A stretch of 64,000 bases of DNA from Bacteroidota bacterium (GCA_030682255.1 JAUXOK010000028.1:528001-592000), one strand, 5' to 3'; shown: positions 45,811 through 56,999, counted from the stretch's first letter. A program made the numbers and translations. The notes: a model not told the origin generated them from the sequence alone.

Positions 45811-46164
45811 TTAAAACTGTAAACCACCTTCTCTTGCAGCATCTGCAAGACATTTAACTCTGCCATGATATAAAAAACCATTTCTATCAAATACAACCTT
45901 AGTAATACCTAAACCTGTAGCTTTTTGGGCAATTCTTTTACCCACTTCAGATGCTTTGGTAGTTTTGTTATCTTTTGAAGCAATCATATCTTTTTCAAGA
46001 CTTGATGATGCACAAATAGTTTTGTTGGTTATGTCTACTATTTGAGCATATATTTCAGAATTACTTCTAAATACCACTAATCTAGGACGATCTGCAGATG
46101 TAACTATACTTCCAGCTACTCTACGTTTTATTTTTAATCTTCTTGCGTTTCTTACGTTACTCAT
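45811..46164 (-). CDS. rplR: 50S ribosomal protein L18
   Basis: 117 residues; RPRLVVFRSNSEIYAQIVDI and YHGRVKCLADAAREGGLQF are diagnostic. Binds 5S rRNA with L5 in the central protuberance. Confidence 0.97.
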   Translation of the reverse strand: MSNVRNARRLKIKRRVAGSIVTSADRPRLVVFRSNSEIYAQIVDITNKTICASSSLEKDMIASKDNKTTKASEVGKRIAQKATGLGITKVVFDRNGFLYHGRVKCLADAAREGGLQF

Positions 46165-46177
46165 TTCTCAAAAATGT

Positions 46178-46735
46178 TTATTTTTTAGATGCTGATTTAC
46201 CAGCTTTTCTTCTTAATTGTTCGTTGGTAAATTTAATACCTTTTCCTTTGTATGGCTCTGGTTTGCGGAAACCTCTTATCTTAGCAGCAACTTGTCCAAT
46301 TAATTGTTTATCGATGCTTTCCATAATAATTGTTGGATTTTTACCTTTTTCAGTTACAGTTGTTAAAGTAATTTCTTTAGGAACTTCTAACATTATTCGG
46401 TGTGAATAACCTACTGATAAATCTAAAACTTGACCTACGTTGCTGGCTTTGTAACCAACACCGACTAACTCTTGTTGAGTTTTGTGACCTAAAGTAACTC
46501 CTACAACGTTATTATTAATAAGAGAACGATATAACCCATGCAATGCTTTGCTTTGTTTCTCTTCATTTGGACGTTTAACAGTTAAGTTACCGTCTGTGAT
46601 ATCAATTGTGAATCCTTCCTTAAGTGGTTGAAATAACTCACCTTTAGGCCCTTTTACAGAAACAACATTGTCTGCTGAAATTTTAATTTCAACACCTGTT
46701 GGGATTTTTATTAATGCTTTACCTATTCTAGACAT
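46178..46735 (-). CDS. rplF: 50S ribosomal protein L6
   Basis: 185 residues; two L6 repeats, with MSRIGKALIKIPTGVEI start and IRGFRKPEPYKGKGIKF near the end. Near the factor-binding site of the 50S. 14 bp after rpsH. Confidence 0.97.
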   Translation of the reverse strand: MSRIGKALIKIPTGVEIKISADNVVSVKGPKGELFQPLKEGFTIDITDGNLTVKRPNEEKQSKALHGLYRSLINNNVVGVTLGHKTQQELVGVGYKASNVGQVLDLSVGYSHRIMLEVPKEITLTTVTEKGKNPTIIMESIDKQLIGQVAAKIRGFRKPEPYKGKGIKFTNEQLRRKAGKSASKK

Positions 46736-46749
46736 TGTTTTTTATTTAA

Positions 46750-47148
46750 TTATGATATGTAACACAATACTTCACCACCAACATTATTTTGTTTTGCTTC
46801 TTTATCTGTAATAACTCCCATTGAAGTTGATAATATAGCAATACCTAAACCATTAATTACTCTAGGAATACTTGTTGCAGGTACATACTTTCTAAGACCT
46901 GGTTTACTAACTCTTTTTAATTCTCTAATTGCAGGAATTTTAGTTAATGGGTCATATTTTAATGCAACTTTAATTACCCCTTGTTTGTTCTCTGTTTCTT
47001 CGAATTTATAGTTTAAAATATAGCCTTTCTCGAACAATACTTTAGTTATTGCTTTCTTAATATTTGAAGCAGGAATTTCTACTATACGATGTTTTGCAGC
47101 CATTGCGTTTCTTAGACGGGTTAGGTAATCTGCTATAGGATCTGTCAT
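46750..47148 (-). CDS. rpsH: 30S ribosomal protein S8
   Basis: 132 residues; [19 protein letters not shown] start and [20 protein letters not shown] end. Primary 16S binder of the central domain and translational repressor of spc operons in some bacteria. A 72-bp AT-rich gap separates it from rpsN. Confidence 0.97.
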   Translation of the reverse strand: MTDPIADYLTRLRNAMAAKHRIVEIPASNIKKAITKVLFEKGYILNYKFEETENKQGVIKVALKYDPLTKIPAIRELKRVSKPGLRKYVPATSIPRVINGLGIAILSTSMGVITDKEAKQNNVGGEVLCYIS

Positions 47149-47220
47149 TTTTTTATTTTTTTATTTTTTGATGTTTACAAATAAATCGTAAATTATCTTG
47201 TTTTTATTTAATACTCTTAT

Positions 47221-47490
47221 TTACCAACTTGCTTTAGTTACTCCTGGAATTTTACCTGCTGAAGCCAACTCTCTGAATTGATTTCTACATAATCCAAAAA
47301 TTTTCATATAACCTCTTGGTTTTCCTGTTAATTTACATCTGTTGCGTAATCTAACTTTGGATGAACTTCTAGGAAGTTTTTGAAGACCAACGAAATCACC
47401 GGCTTCTTTTAATTGCTTACGTCTGTCTGCGTACTTTGCAACTAATCTTTCTTTCTTAAGTTCTCTTGCTTTTATTGCTTCTCTTGCCAT
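47221..47490 (-). CDS. rpsN: 30S ribosomal protein S14 (zinc-free form)
   Basis: 89 residues; [20 protein letters not shown] and [20 protein letters not shown]. Long type lacking the CxxC..CxxC zinc site, so zinc-independent. 9 bp after rplE. Confidence 0.96.
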   Translation of the reverse strand: MAREAIKARELKKERLVAKYADRRKQLKEAGDFVGLQKLPRSSSKVRLRNRCKLTGKPRGYMKIFGLCRNQFRELASAGKIPGVTKASW

Positions 47491-47499
47491 TTTATTATT

Positions 47500-48048
47500 T
47501 TATTTTTTGAAAGGTAATCCAAATGATCTTAACATCTCTAGACACTCTTCATCTGTTTTTGCTGTAGTTACAAAAGTAATATCCATTCCAGATATTCTGT
47601 TGGTTTTATCAATATCTATTTCAGGAAAAATAATTTGCTCAGTTATCCCCATAGTGAAATTTCCTCTTCCATCAAAACCTTTGATGTCTAAACCTTGAAA
47701 ATCTCTTACTCTAGGCAATGCAATAGAGATTAATCTTTCCATAAATTCATACATCTTATCTTTCCTAAGAGTAACTTTAGCACCAATTGGCATTTTAGAT
47801 CTTAGTTTAAAATTACTAATATCCTTTTTTGACATGGTAGCTTGAGCTTTTTGACCAGATATTTTAGTCATTTCTTCTACAGCATAGTCGATTAATTTTT
47901 TATCATTAACTGCTGCTCCAATACCTTGGTTAAGACAAATTTTCTCAATTTTTGGTATTTCCATAACATTTTGATATGCAAATTTTTGTTGCATAAATGG
48001 AACTACGACATCCGTGTATTTTGTATATAAATTTGGTGTATACGTCAT
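47500..48048 (-). CDS. rplE: 50S ribosomal protein L5
   Basis: 182 residues; [20 protein letters not shown] and [20 protein letters not shown]. Anchors 5S rRNA and forms bridge B1b. 10 bp after rplX. Confidence 0.97.
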   Translation of the reverse strand: MTYTPNLYTKYTDVVVPFMQQKFAYQNVMEIPKIEKICLNQGIGAAVNDKKLIDYAVEEMTKISGQKAQATMSKKDISNFKLRSKMPIGAKVTLRKDKMYEFMERLISIALPRVRDFQGLDIKGFDGRGNFTMGITEQIIFPEIDIDKTNRISGMDITFVTTAKTDEECLEMLRSFGLPFKK

Positions 48049-48058
48049 GTTTCTATTA

Positions 48059-48412
48059 TTAACTTATAAATTCTCCAGACTTAACTGAATATCTTTGTAA
48101 TTTGCCTTTTTCATTTTCTTTTCTTCCAACTCTAGTAGCTGTTCCATTTTCAAGAACCATCAAGTTAGAAATATGAATAGGTGCTTCTTTTTTAATTATT
48201 CCTCCCTCAGGATAAGCCGCACTTGGTTTGCTGTGACGAGAAATAATGTTTAACCCTTCAACTAAAGCTCTGTAAGTTTTTGGGTATATACGTAAAACTT
48301 TACCTGTATCTTTTCCATCTATAATTTTACCAGAAATCTGTTTTACGAAATCACCTTTTTTGATGTGAACTTTTTTAGTTATATGAGATTGTTTACTTGC
48401 TTTTGTTTTCAT
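48059..48412 (-). CDS. rplX: 50S ribosomal protein L24
   Basis: 117 residues; KOW motif region [20 protein letters not shown], then [20 protein letters not shown]. Assembly initiator of the 50S, near the tunnel exit. 2 bp after rplN. Confidence 0.96.
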   Translation of the reverse strand: MKTKASKQSHITKKVHIKKGDFVKQISGKIIDGKDTGKVLRIYPKTYRALVEGLNIISRHSKPSAAYPEGGIIKKEAPIHISNLMVLENGTATRVGRKENEKGKLQRYSVKSGEFIS

Positions 48413-48414
48413 AA

Positions 48415-48783
48415 TTATAAAACTTCTGGTGCTAATGATACTATTTTCATAAATTGTTTTTCACGCAATTCTCTTGCTACTGGTCCGAATATACGTGTTC
48501 CTCTTGGTTCGTCTGAATTATTAAGTAAAACACAAGAATTTTCGTCAAATCTGATATACGAACCATCTGGACGTTTAACTTCTTTTTTAACGCGAACAAC
48601 AACTGCCTTTGATACAGTTCCAGCTTTAACACCACCTGATGGTAATGCTGATTTGATAGCAACAACAATTTTGTCGCCTACAGATGCATAACGTCTTTTG
48701 GTACCACCTAAAACTCTGATGCATAAAACTTCTTTTGCACCACTATTATCAGCTACTTTTAATCTACTTTCTGTTTGTATCAT
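48415..48783 (-). CDS. rplN: 50S ribosomal protein L14
   Basis: 122 residues; [20 protein letters not shown] and [20 protein letters not shown] are diagnostic. Interface protein of the 50S (bridges B5/B8). Overlaps rpsQ stop by 1 nt. Confidence 0.97.
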   Translation of the reverse strand: MIQTESRLKVADNSGAKEVLCIRVLGGTKRRYASVGDKIVVAIKSALPSGGVKAGTVSKAVVVRVKKEVKRPDGSYIRFDENSCVLLNNSDEPRGTRIFGPVARELREKQFMKIVSLAPEVL

Positions 48784-49043
48784 TATTTTGCCTTTTCAAT
48801 TATTTCTACTAATCTCCAACGTTTTAATTTGCTGAGAGGTCTTGTCTCCATGATTTTAACTATGTCGTTTAAATTACACTCATTTTTTTCATCATGAGCA
48901 TAAAACTTTTTAGTTTTCTTAAAGTATTTACCATACTTCGGGTGTTTTACTTTAGTTTCTAAAGCAACAACAATAGATTTATTCATGCCATTACTTGACA
49001 CTTTTCCTATTACCTCTTTTCTTGAATTTCTGTTGTTTTCCAT
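48783..49043 (-). CDS. rpsQ: 30S ribosomal protein S17
   Basis: 86 residues; an OB-fold with [18 protein letters not shown] and [19 protein letters not shown]. Primary 16S binder. 3 bp after rpmC. Confidence 0.96.
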   Translation of the reverse strand: MENNRNSRKEVIGKVSSNGMNKSIVVALETKVKHPKYGKYFKKTKKFYAHDEKNECNLNDIVKIMETRPLSKLKRWRLVEIIEKAK

Positions 49044-49046
49044 TTT

Positions 49047-49268
49047 TTATTCCCCTTTTTCAGTGGCCTTTAATTCATTATCAATTCTTCTTGTATTAAG
49101 TTCTGTTAACAATCTTGCGATGTCTTTTCTTAATTCTTTTAATTTATGCGGTTGTTCAATTCTTGCAACGGCATTGTTAAACTTTGTTTTAGTAAGTTTA
49201 ACTTTTTCTTCTTTATACCTAACAACTAACTCTTTAGTTGGAAGATCTTTATAATCCCTGTTTTTCAT
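49047..49268 (-). CDS. rpmC: 50S ribosomal protein L29
   Basis: 73 residues; helical hairpin with KDLPTKELVVRYKEEKVKL and LRKDIARLLTELNTRRIDNE. Tunnel-exit protein near trigger-factor site. Overlaps rplP by 1 nt. Confidence 0.95.
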   Translation of the reverse strand: MKNRDYKDLPTKELVVRYKEEKVKLTKTKFNNAVARIEQPHKLKELRKDIARLLTELNTRRIDNELKATEKGE

Positions 49269-49690
49269 TATTCTTCTGTATAATCGGGTTTAACAATAAA
49301 TTTAGTTGATACTGGTAATTTTTGCGCAGCTAAGTACATTCCTCTTTCAGCAACCGCTTGTGGCACACCAGTTACTTCAAACATAATAGTACCAGGTTTA
49401 ACAATGGCAACCCAATATTCTGGAGCACCTTTACCTTTACCCATACGTACTTCTGCTGGTTTTTTGGTGATTGGTTTGTCAGGGAATATTCTAATCCATA
49501 CCTGACCTTCTCTTTTCATATATCTTGTCAAAGCAACCCTTGCAGATTCGATTTGTCTAGCTGTGATCCAAGATTGTTCCATACTTTTCAAACCGAAAGT
49601 TCCGAAACTTAATCTATGACCTCTAGTTGCTAATCCTTTGATTTTGCCTTTATGTTGCTTTCTAAATTTGGTTCTTTTTGGACTTAACAT
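49268..49690 (-). CDS. rplP: 50S ribosomal protein L16
   Basis: 140 residues; [20 protein letters not shown] and [19 protein letters not shown]. Near the A-site elbow; last assembly step. 37 bp after rpsC. Confidence 0.97.
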   Translation of the reverse strand: MLSPKRTKFRKQHKGKIKGLATRGHRLSFGTFGLKSMEQSWITARQIESARVALTRYMKREGQVWIRIFPDKPITKKPAEVRMGKGKGAPEYWVAIVKPGTIMFEVTGVPQAVAERGMYLAAQKLPVSTKFIVKPDYTEE

Positions 49691-49727
49691 GTCTTAATTT
49701 TCCTTATTAATGTTGATTTATAATTTA

Positions 49728-50492
49728 TTAATCTCTTCTTCTTCTATCTCTTCCTGCATTATTACCACCCTGGTTACCACCTCTTCCGCCTCTTCTTGGG
49801 TCGTTGTATTGTCTTTCTTCTCTTTTTGGACCTCTATCTGAGCCTATATTTAATGATAAATCTCTTTTACCATAAATTTCGCCTCTACAAATCCAAACTT
49901 TAACACCTATTTTACCATATACAGTTAATGCCTCACCTAATGCGTAATCAATATCAGATCTTAAAGTATGCAGAGGAGTTCTACCTTCTTTAAACTTTTC
50001 AGATCTAGCTATCTCAGCACCATTTAATCTTCCAGAAACGCTAATTTTAATACCATCTGCACCAATTCTCATTGTATTTTGAATAGCTTGTTTTACAGCT
50101 CTCTTGTAACTAACTCTTCCCTCAATTTGTTGGCAAATAGTTTCAGCAACTAATCTAGCATCTAACTCAGGTCTTTTAATCTCGTAGATATTAATTTGAA
50201 CATCTTTTTTAGTGATTTTCTTTAATTCCTCTTTGATTTTATCAACCTCAGCACCACCTTTACCAATTACGATACCTGGTTTTGCTGTGTGAATAGTAAT
50301 GATAATACGTTTAATAGTACGTTCGATAACAATTTTAGAAATGCCACCTCTAGGTATTCTTACTCTTAAATATTTGCGTATTTTTTCATCCTCTGCTATT
50401 TTGTCAGCAAAGTTTTTTCCACCATACCAGTTGCTTTCCCAACCTCTGATGATACCTAATCTAAGCGCTATTGGATTTATTTTTTGTCCCAT
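49728..50492 (-). CDS. rpsC: 30S ribosomal protein S3
   Basis: 254 residues; [22 protein letters not shown] domain with [19 protein letters not shown], and a C-terminal Gly/Arg-rich tail ([13 protein letters not shown]). mRNA entry pore of the 30S. 3 bp after rplV. Confidence 0.97.
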   Translation of the reverse strand: MGQKINPIALRLGIIRGWESNWYGGKNFADKIAEDEKIRKYLRVRIPRGGISKIVIERTIKRIIITIHTAKPGIVIGKGGAEVDKIKEELKKITKKDVQINIYEIKRPELDARLVAETICQQIEGRVSYKRAVKQAIQNTMRIGADGIKISVSGRLNGAEIARSEKFKEGRTPLHTLRSDIDYALGEALTVYGKIGVKVWICRGEIYGKRDLSLNIGSDRGPKREERQYNDPRRGGRGGNQGGNNAGRDRRRRD

Positions 50493-50495
50493 TCG

Positions 50496-50870
50496 TTATG
50501 CTTCTGCTATTGTTTGTTCTTGGTTATTAATACTTTCTACTTTAATGGTTATGTGACTGAATCTTTTTCTGATTCTGTATGCACGACCTTGAGGAGCAGT
50601 TCTCATTCTTTTTGCAACGACAGCACCATCAACAAATACAGAAGAAACTTTCACATCATTTTCGTCAGCTTTTTTACCTTCATTTTTTTGTTCCCAGTTA
50701 CTAATAGCAGATTTAAGTAGTTTTTCTACATAAATTGCATAGTATCTTCTTTGACTATGTTGTAAAATAGTTAATGCTTTATCTATTTTTTGTCCTCTGA
50801 TTTGGTCTACAACCAATCTCATCTTTCTTGGAGAAAGTGGACAATTATTTAATTTTGCTACTGCTTCCAT
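50496..50870 (-). CDS. rplV: 50S ribosomal protein L22
   Basis: 124 residues from the ATG at 50870, one base after the rpsS stop. A longer frame reaching 51014 runs through rpsS and is rejected. NCPLSPRKMRLVVDQIRGQ and APQGRAYRIRKRFSHITI are diagnostic. Its long hairpin lines the peptide tunnel where macrolide resistance maps. Confidence 0.96.
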   Translation of the reverse strand: MEAVAKLNNCPLSPRKMRLVVDQIRGQKIDKALTILQHSQRRYYAIYVEKLLKSAISNWEQKNEGKKADENDVKVSSVFVDGAVVAKRMRTAPQGRAYRIRKRFSHITIKVESINNQEQTIAEA

Positions 50871-50871
50871 A

Positions 50872-51132
50872 CTATTTTTTTGAATGTCCTTTAAATGTTC
50901 TTGTTGGTGCGAATTCTCCAAGTTTGTGTCCAACCATATTCTCTGTGCAATAAACTGGTAAAAATTTATTACCATTGTGAACAGCGAATGTATGTCCAAC
51001 AAAATCAGGTGCAATCATGGATTTTCTACTCCACGTTTTGATAACTGACTTTTTCTTTGTTTCATTCATTTTAGAAACTTTTTCTTCAAGTTTCCAATCA
51101 ATAAAGGGTCCTTTTTTAAGTGATCTTGCCAT
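50872..51132 (-). CDS. rpsS: 30S ribosomal protein S19
   Basis: 86 residues; [19 protein letters not shown] and [20 protein letters not shown]. Head of the 30S, forms a complex with S13. Overlaps rplB by 1 nt. Confidence 0.97.
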   Translation of the reverse strand: MARSLKKGPFIDWKLEEKVSKMNETKKKSVIKTWSRKSMIAPDFVGHTFAVHNGNKFLPVYCTENMVGHKLGEFAPTRTFKGHSKK

Positions 51133-51968
51133 TATTTATTTCTTATTCCTTTTCTACGTACTAATATATGTTTGCTTGAACTTTTCTTGGTATCTCTAGT
51201 TTTTTGTCCTTGAGAATAAATTCCAGTTCTTGATCTTGGTTGTCCACCTTTAGAACGACCTTCTCCTCCACCCATTGGATGATCCACTGGATTCATCGCT
51301 GCTGGTCTTGTTCTAGGTCTTCTACCTAACCATCTGCTTCTACCTGCTTTACCTTTGTTTTCTAAACTATGGTCAGGATTCGAAACCGAACCAATCGTTG
51401 CATAACAAGTAGCTAAAATCATTCTAGTTTCACCACTTGGTAATTTTACAACAACGTATTTACCATCCTTAGAGGTTAACTGAGCGTATGCACCAGCACT
51501 TCTACATATTCTTCCTCCTTGTCCAGGCGCTAATTCAATATTATGAATAATAGAACCAAGTGGTATATCAGAGAGAGGTAAAGAATTACCTAATTCTGGT
51601 AAAATTCCTGAACCTGAATTAATTGATTGACCAACCTTTAATCCATGAGGACAAAGAATGTATCTTTTTTCATTATCAGTGTATTCAACTAAGGCAATAA
51701 ATGCAGAACGATTTGGATCGTATTCTACAGTTTTAACTTCAGCTTTTACATTGTGTTTATCTCTTTTGAAATCAATTATACGGTATTTTCTTTTATGCCC
51801 ACCACCAATGTAGCGCATGGTCATTTTACCTTGATTGTTTCTACCACCAGATTTCTTAATAGATTCTGTTAAGCTTTTTTCAGGTTCAGACGCTGTTATT
51901 TCTGCAAAAGTGTTTGCAATTCTGAAACGTGTTCCTGGGGTAATCGGTCTAAGTCTTTTTACTGCCAT
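51132..51968 (-). CDS. rplB: 50S ribosomal protein L2
   Basis: 278 residues; [20 protein letters not shown] and [20 protein letters not shown], the loop near the peptidyl-transferase centre. Essential for subunit association. 5 bp after rplW. Confidence 0.98.
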   Translation of the reverse strand: MAVKRLRPITPGTRFRIANTFAEITASEPEKSLTESIKKSGGRNNQGKMTMRYIGGGHKRKYRIIDFKRDKHNVKAEVKTVEYDPNRSAFIALVEYTDNEKRYILCPHGLKVGQSINSGSGILPELGNSLPLSDIPLGSIIHNIELAPGQGGRICRSAGAYAQLTSKDGKYVVVKLPSGETRMILATCYATIGSVSNPDHSLENKGKAGRSRWLGRRPRTRPAAMNPVDHPMGGGEGRSKGGQPRSRTGIYSQGQKTRDTKKSSSKHILVRRKGIRNK

Positions 51969-51973
51969 TTTCT

Positions 51974-52261
51974 TTAAATATTTTCGTAAAAGTCAATTGC
52001 TTGTCCTTCTTTCAATTTACAAATCGCCTTTTTATATATGTTTGTTCTGCCAGTAACTTGTCCAGTTCTTCTGTTTTTCTTTCTTTTAGGACTAGTTACC
52101 ATTGTACTTATAGAAATTACTTCTACACCATATACTTTTTCAATCTCTGCTTTAATTTCATCTTTTGTAGATGAGCGAAGACATACGAAACCATATTGAT
52201 TTCTTTTCTCCGTCAACATCGACATTTTTTCGGTTATCAGAGGTTTTAATAATACTGACAT
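51974..52261 (-). CDS. rplW: 50S ribosomal protein L23
   Basis: 95 residues; [20 protein letters not shown] and [17 protein letters not shown]. Tunnel-exit docking site for SRP and trigger factor. 5 bp after rplD. Confidence 0.96.
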   Translation of the reverse strand: MSVLLKPLITEKMSMLTEKRNQYGFVCLRSSTKDEIKAEIEKVYGVEVISISTMVTSPKRKKNRRTGQVTGRTNIYKKAICKLKEGQAIDFYENI

Positions 52262-52266
52262 TTCTT

Positions 52267-52893
52267 TTAATTAATTGATTGTTTTAATACTTCGATTGAA
52301 TCGTTTAACAATACTAGGGTTTTAGCCTTCAAAATTTGATATGTATTGATATCGGATGCTCTCATTGTTTCTGCTTTTAAAATATTTCTGCTACTCAAAT
52401 GTAAATTTGAATTTAGATCCGGTGTAACAAATAATACTCTTTGGTTATTTAATTTCAAATTAGACAATACTTCATTGAATGATTTGGTACTAGGTTTATC
52501 AAAATTCACTGAATCTAAAACTAAAATATTATTATTAGTAGCTTTGTAAGACAATGCAGATAATTTAGCTAATCTTTTCAATTTTTTATTCAATTTAAAA
52601 CTATAGTCTCTTGGTTGTGGACCATGAATTCTTCCTCCACCAACAAAAACACCTGATTTAATACTACCAGCTCTTGCCCCTCCAGTACCTTTTTGTTTTT
52701 TTATCTTTCTTGTACTGTAGTTAACTTCAGCTTTAACCTTAGACTTGTGAGTTCCTTGTCTTTGATTTGCTAAATATTGTTTAACATCAAGATACATTGC
52801 ATGATCATTGGGTGTTATTCCAAATATTTCTGAAGGCAGCTGCACTGTTTTACCAGTTTCAGTTCCACTTATTGTAAATACTTTAACTTCCAT
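52267..52893 (-). CDS. rplD: 50S ribosomal protein L4
   Basis: 208 residues; KVKAEVNYSTRKIKKQKGTG is the tunnel-constriction loop region, followed by GGARAGSIKSGVFVGGGRIH. In E. coli L4 represses the S10 operon; not testable here. 4 bp after rplC. Confidence 0.97.
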   Translation of the reverse strand: MEVKVFTISGTETGKTVQLPSEIFGITPNDHAMYLDVKQYLANQRQGTHKSKVKAEVNYSTRKIKKQKGTGGARAGSIKSGVFVGGGRIHGPQPRDYSFKLNKKLKRLAKLSALSYKATNNNILVLDSVNFDKPSTKSFNEVLSNLKLNNQRVLFVTPDLNSNLHLSSRNILKAETMRASDINTYQILKAKTLVLLNDSIEVLKQSIN

Positions 52894-52897
52894 TTTC

Positions 52898-53515
52898 TTA
52901 TTTTTCTATAACTACTGTTGAACCATTATGACCTGTAATTGCACCTTTAATTACTAACAAATTTTGTTCAGGCATTACCTTTAAAATTTGAGAATTGATG
53001 TTTTTTACTCTTTTTCCACCCATTCTGCCTGCCATTCTCAATCCTTTGAAAACTTTTGATGGATAAGAAGACGAACCCACAGAACCTGGAGCACGTTGTC
53101 TATCATGCTGACCATGTGTTGCAGGACCAACTCCATTAAAGTTGTGTCTTTTAACTACGCCTTGGAATCCTTTTCCTTTTGAAGTTCCAATAATATCCAC
53201 GAAATCTCCATCAGAAAATATATTTACATCAACAATTTGACCAATCTCGGATTCAACATTATCAACTCTAAACTCATGAGAGTATCTCATCGGTTTACTG
53301 TTTGCTTTGTTGAAATGACCAATCTTTGCCGCATTTGAATGTTTCTCTTTTGTTTCAAAAGCTGAAATTTGCAATGCATTATATCCGTCATTCTCTGTTG
53401 TTTTAACTTGAGAAATAACATTAGGTTCAGCTTGCACTAATGTACATGCAACTTTAAACCCATTAGCATCAATGATGCTAGTCATACCTATTTTTTTTCC
53501 AATTAATCCTACCAT
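52898..53515 (-). CDS. rplC: 50S ribosomal protein L3
   Basis: 205 residues; MVGLIGKKIGMTSIIDANGF and GKGFQGVVKRHNFNGVGPAT, with HGQHDRQRAPGSVGSSSYPS reaching the peptidyl-transferase centre. 5 bp after rpsJ. Confidence 0.97.
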   Translation of the reverse strand: MVGLIGKKIGMTSIIDANGFKVACTLVQAEPNVISQVKTTENDGYNALQISAFETKEKHSNAAKIGHFNKANSKPMRYSHEFRVDNVESEIGQIVDVNIFSDGDFVDIIGTSKGKGFQGVVKRHNFNGVGPATHGQHDRQRAPGSVGSSSYPSKVFKGLRMAGRMGGKRVKNINSQILKVMPEQNLLVIKGAITGHNGSTVVIEK

Positions 53516-53520
53516 ATCTT

Positions 53521-53829
53521 TTAAACTTTAATTTCTACATCAACTCCACTTGGAAGTTCTAATTTCATAAGAGCTTCAACAGTTTTAGCTGTAGAGCTAT
53601 GGATATCTAACAAGCGTTTGTAAGAACACAATTGAAATTGTTCTCTAGCTTTCTTGTTTACGTGTGGCGATCTTAAAACTGTAAAAATCTTTTTGTTGGT
53701 AGGCAATGGAATTGGTCCACTAACTACTGCACCTGTTGCTTTAACAGATTTTACAATTTTCTCAGCTGATTTATCAATCAGATTGTGATCGTGAGAACGC
53801 AGTTTAATTCTTATTTTTTGTGTTACCAT
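53521..53829 (-). CDS. rpsJ: 30S ribosomal protein S10
   Basis: 102 residues; [20 protein letters not shown] and [20 protein letters not shown]. Also the NusB/NusE antitermination partner in general. 4 bp after fusA. Confidence 0.97.
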   Translation of the reverse strand: MVTQKIRIKLRSHDHNLIDKSAEKIVKSVKATGAVVSGPIPLPTNKKIFTVLRSPHVNKKAREQFQLCSYKRLLDIHSSTAKTVEALMKLELPSGVDVEIKV

Positions 53830-53833
53830 TTGA

Positions 53834-55945
53834 TTATGCGTTGGCTTTATGACCTTTTAACTTTTTAATTACTTCTTCTGCTAATGAACGTGGAACTTCT
53901 TCATAATGATCAAATTCCATGGTTGAAGATGCTCTTCCGGATGTAATGGTACGTAAACTTGTTACATATCCAAACATTTCAGATAGTGGCACTTTTGCTT
54001 TTATAACTTGTGAACCGGCTCTTTCATCAACACCTTCTAACATTCCTCTTCTTCTATTCAAATCTCCTTGAACATCTCCCATGTAATCTGCAGGTGTTAA
54101 TACCTCTAATTTCATGATAGGCTCTAACAAAATTGGTTGAGCTTTTGGGGCAGCTTCTCTGAAAGCGGATTTAGCACAAATCTCGAAAGACAATGAATCT
54201 GAATCGACTGCGTGGAAAGAACCATCAAACAATCTAACTTTCATTTTTGTGATTGGATAGCCTGCCAAAGTACCGGTTTTCATTGCCTCAGCAAATCCTT
54301 TTTGAACTGAGGGAATATATTCTCTTGGAATAGATCCACCAACAACCTCATTAACGAACTGCAAACCCTCTAGTTTGAAATCTTCATCTGCCGGTCCAAT
54401 TTCAAATTGAATATCAGCAAATTTACCTCTACCACCTGTTTGTTTTTTGAAAGTCTCTCTATGGGTAGTTGAACCTTTAATAGCTTCTTTGTATGCTACC
54501 TGTGGTGCACCTTGGTTAACTTCAACTTTAAATTCTCTTCTTAATCTATCAACAATAATTTCTAAATGTAATTCACCCATTCCTGAAATAACTGTTTGAC
54601 CAGTTTCTTCATCAGTTTTAACTCTGAATGTTGGATCTTCTTCAGCTAATTTACCTAAACCTACACCTAATTTATCAACATCTGCTTGAGTTTTAGGCTC
54701 AATTGCTAATCCAATAACTGGTTCAGGGAAATCCATAGACTCTAATACGATTGGATGTTTTTCATCACACAACGTATCACCAGTTTTAATATCTTTAAAT
54801 CCAACAGCAGCTCCAATATCACCAGCTCCTAAGAACTCAATTGGATTTTGTTTGTTAGCATGCATTTGGAATATTCTAGAAATTCTTTCTTTGTTTCCGC
54901 TTCTTGTGTTTAAAACATAAGAACCCGCATCCAATTTGCCAGAGTATGCTCTCATGAAAGCTAATCTACCAACAAATGGGTCAGTAGCAATTTTAAATGC
55001 TAATGCTGCAAATGGTTCATTATAATCAGGTTTACGAGAAACTTCTTCATCGTTATCAGGATTAGTTCCAGTTACGCTTGCTCTATCCATAGGACTTGGC
55101 ATTAATTCCATAACTAAATCTAACATGGTTTGAACGCCTTTGTTTTTAAATGATGAACCACATACCATTGGTACGATTTTCATATCTAAACAAGCTGCTC
55201 TTAATGCATCTAATATCTCTCTTTCAGTAATTGATGATGAATCTTCGAAGAATTTCTCCATTAATCTTTCATCATATTCAGAAACTGCTTCTAATAATTT
55301 TTCTCTCCATTCGGTAGCTTCTTCAACCATGTCTTCAGGTATATCAATAACTTCATAAGTCATTCCTTTGTCATGTTCGTTCCAAACCATTCCACGGAAA
55401 TTAATCAAATCAACAACACCTTTAAAGTTATCTTCGGCACCTATAGGCAATTGAAGGGGTACTGCGTTGCTTCCTAACATATCTCTAACTTGTTTTACAA
55501 CATTTAAGAAATCTGCACCAGAACGATCCATTTTATTTACGAATCCTATTCTTGCAACATTATAATTGTTTGCTAATCTCCAGTTAGTTTCAGACTGTGG
55601 TTCAACACCATCAACTGCACTAAATAAAAAAACTAAACCATCTAATACACGTAATGAACGATTTACTTCAACTGTAAAATCTACGTGACCAGGTGTATCA
55701 ATAATGTTAATGTGATATTTGTTATTTCTGTAATTCCATTGAACAGTTGTAGCTGCAGATGTGATTGTTATTCCACGTTCCGCCTCTTGAACCATCCAAT
55801 CCATTGTTGAAGCACCATCGTGTACTTCACCAATTTTATGGTTCACACCAGCGTAATAAAGAATACGCTCGGTTGTGGTGGTTTTTCCTGCATCAATGTG
55901 AGCAGCAATACCTATATTTCTTGTATATTTTAAATCGCGTGACAT
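53834..55945 (-). CDS. fusA: Elongation factor G
   Basis: 703 residues. G1 [20 protein letters not shown]2/G3 ITITSAATT and [21 protein letters not shown]4 [10 protein letters not shown]. Domains II-V follow to the end. Catalyses translocation and ribosome recycling. No tuf gene follows it, unlike the E. coli str operon. Confidence 0.98.
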   Translation of the reverse strand: MSRDLKYTRNIGIAAHIDAGKTTTTERILYYAGVNHKIGEVHDGASTMDWMVQEAERGITITSAATTVQWNYRNNKYHINIIDTPGHVDFTVEVNRSLRVLDGLVFLFSAVDGVEPQSETNWRLANNYNVARIGFVNKMDRSGADFLNVVKQVRDMLGSNAVPLQLPIGAEDNFKGVVDLINFRGMVWNEHDKGMTYEVIDIPEDMVEEATEWREKLLEAVSEYDERLMEKFFEDSSSITEREILDALRAACLDMKIVPMVCGSSFKNKGVQTMLDLVMELMPSPMDRASVTGTNPDNDEEVSRKPDYNEPFAALAFKIATDPFVGRLAFMRAYSGKLDAGSYVLNTRSGNKERISRIFQMHANKQNPIEFLGAGDIGAAVGFKDIKTGDTLCDEKHPIVLESMDFPEPVIGLAIEPKTQADVDKLGVGLGKLAEEDPTFRVKTDEETGQTVISGMGELHLEIIVDRLRREFKVEVNQGAPQVAYKEAIKGSTTHRETFKKQTGGRGKFADIQFEIGPADEDFKLEGLQFVNEVVGGSIPREYIPSVQKGFAEAMKTGTLAGYPITKMKVRLFDGSFHAVDSDSLSFEICAKSAFREAAPKAQPILLEPIMKLEVLTPADYMGDVQGDLNRRRGMLEGVDERAGSQVIKAKVPLSEMFGYVTSLRTITSGRASSTMEFDHYEEVPRSLAEEVIKKLKGHKANA

Positions 55946-55955
55946 TTATAATCTC

Positions 55956-56429
55956 CTAGTTAGCTTTGAAATGTGCAAAAGCTTTATTTGCTTCTGCCAT
56001 CTTATGAGTATCATCTTTTTTCTTGACTGTAGCACCTTCACCTTTAGCTGCTGCAATAATTTCAGCTGCTAATTTTTCATGCATTGACTTTTCATTTCTT
56101 CTTCTAGCATATTGGATTAACCATTTGATACCCATTGCAGCTCTTCTTTCAGGGGCAATTTCCATTGGAATTTGAAATGTTGCTCCACCTACTCTTCTTG
56201 CTTTAACTTCGACCATTGGCATAACATTATTGAGTGCTTTTTTCCAAACATCAATTCCTGTTTCTTCCGTTGCTTTCTTTTCAACTAAGTCAATAGCATT
56301 GTAAAAAATTCCAAATGCTACACTTTTTTTACCATCAAACATCATGTTGTTAACGAATCTAGTAACCATTGGATCGTTAAACTTTGGATCAGGTAATAAT
56401 ACTCGTTTCTTTGCTTTTGCTTTTCTCAT
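55956..56429 (-). CDS. rpsG: 30S ribosomal protein S7
   Basis: 157 residues; MRKAKAKKRVLLPDPKFNDP and ARRVGGATFQIPMEIAPERR. Primary binder of the 16S 3' major domain. 10 bp before fusA. Confidence 0.97.
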   Translation of the reverse strand: MRKAKAKKRVLLPDPKFNDPMVTRFVNNMMFDGKKSVAFGIFYNAIDLVEKKATEETGIDVWKKALNNVMPMVEVKARRVGGATFQIPMEIAPERRAAMGIKWLIQYARRRNEKSMHEKLAAEIIAAAKGEGATVKKKDDTHKMAEANKAFAHFKAN

Positions 56430-56441
56430 TGATTCTTATCC

Positions 56442-56858
56442 TTATTTCTTTTTACCTTTAGCCGGTGCAGCAGGTGCTCCACCTTTAACTTTAGGTTTTT
56501 TAGTGCCGTATTTGCTTCTTCTTTGGTTTCTACCTTCTACTCCTGAAGTATCCAACGCTCCACGAACAATGTGATAACGAACTCCCGGTAAATCTTTAAC
56601 CCTTCCTCCTCTAACTAAAACAATAGAGTGCTCTTGCAAATTATGTCCCTCTCCAGGAATATATGCATTAATTTCTTTTTGGTTGGTTAATCTAACACGG
56701 GCCACTTTACGCATGGCGGAATTTGGTTTTTTAGGGGTAGTCGTATAAACACGGGTGCAAACACCGCGTCTTTGAGGACAAGAATCAAGAGCTGGAGATT
56801 TGCTCTTAAACTTTAAGGTTTGTCGCCCCTTTCTTACCAGTTGTTGTATGGTTGGCAT
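56442..56858 (-). CDS. rpsL: 30S ribosomal protein S12
   Basis: 138 residues; [60 protein letters not shown]. The streptomycin-site lysines (K in TTPKKPNSA and GRVKDLPG) are wild type. A short Ala/Gly/Lys-rich tail ([13 protein letters not shown]) follows. First gene of the superoperon. Confidence 0.98.
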   Translation of the reverse strand: MPTIQQLVRKGRQTLKFKSKSPALDSCPQRRGVCTRVYTTTPKKPNSAMRKVARVRLTNQKEINAYIPGEGHNLQEHSIVLVRGGRVKDLPGVRYHIVRGALDTSGVEGRNQRRSKYGTKKPKVKGGAPAAPAKGKKK

Positions 56859-56896
56859 AATCTTATTAAATATTTTCTTTTTTGTAAAAAGGACTG

Positions 56897-56927
56897 CAAA
56901 AGTAGGACTTTTTTTTATTTCTGCAAA
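56897..56927 (-). promoter_or_regulatory. Promoter of the ribosomal superoperon
   Basis: -33 TTTG (56924-56927), exactly 19 nt spacer, -7 TACTTTTG (56897-56904): a full TTTG-N19-TAnnTTTG match. 38 nt leader to the rpsL ATG. The strongest promoter in the window. Confidence 0.85.
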
Positions 56928-56999
56928 AATATTCTGCTTTTTTTTTCACTTTTTTAATAATACCATAATTGTTTCGCATTTTTGCACCTCAAAACCATT

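Noticed and set aside
50871-51014. N-terminal extension of L22
   Set aside because: The added 48 residues are the rpsS gene read in another frame; L22 homology begins at the ATG at 50870.
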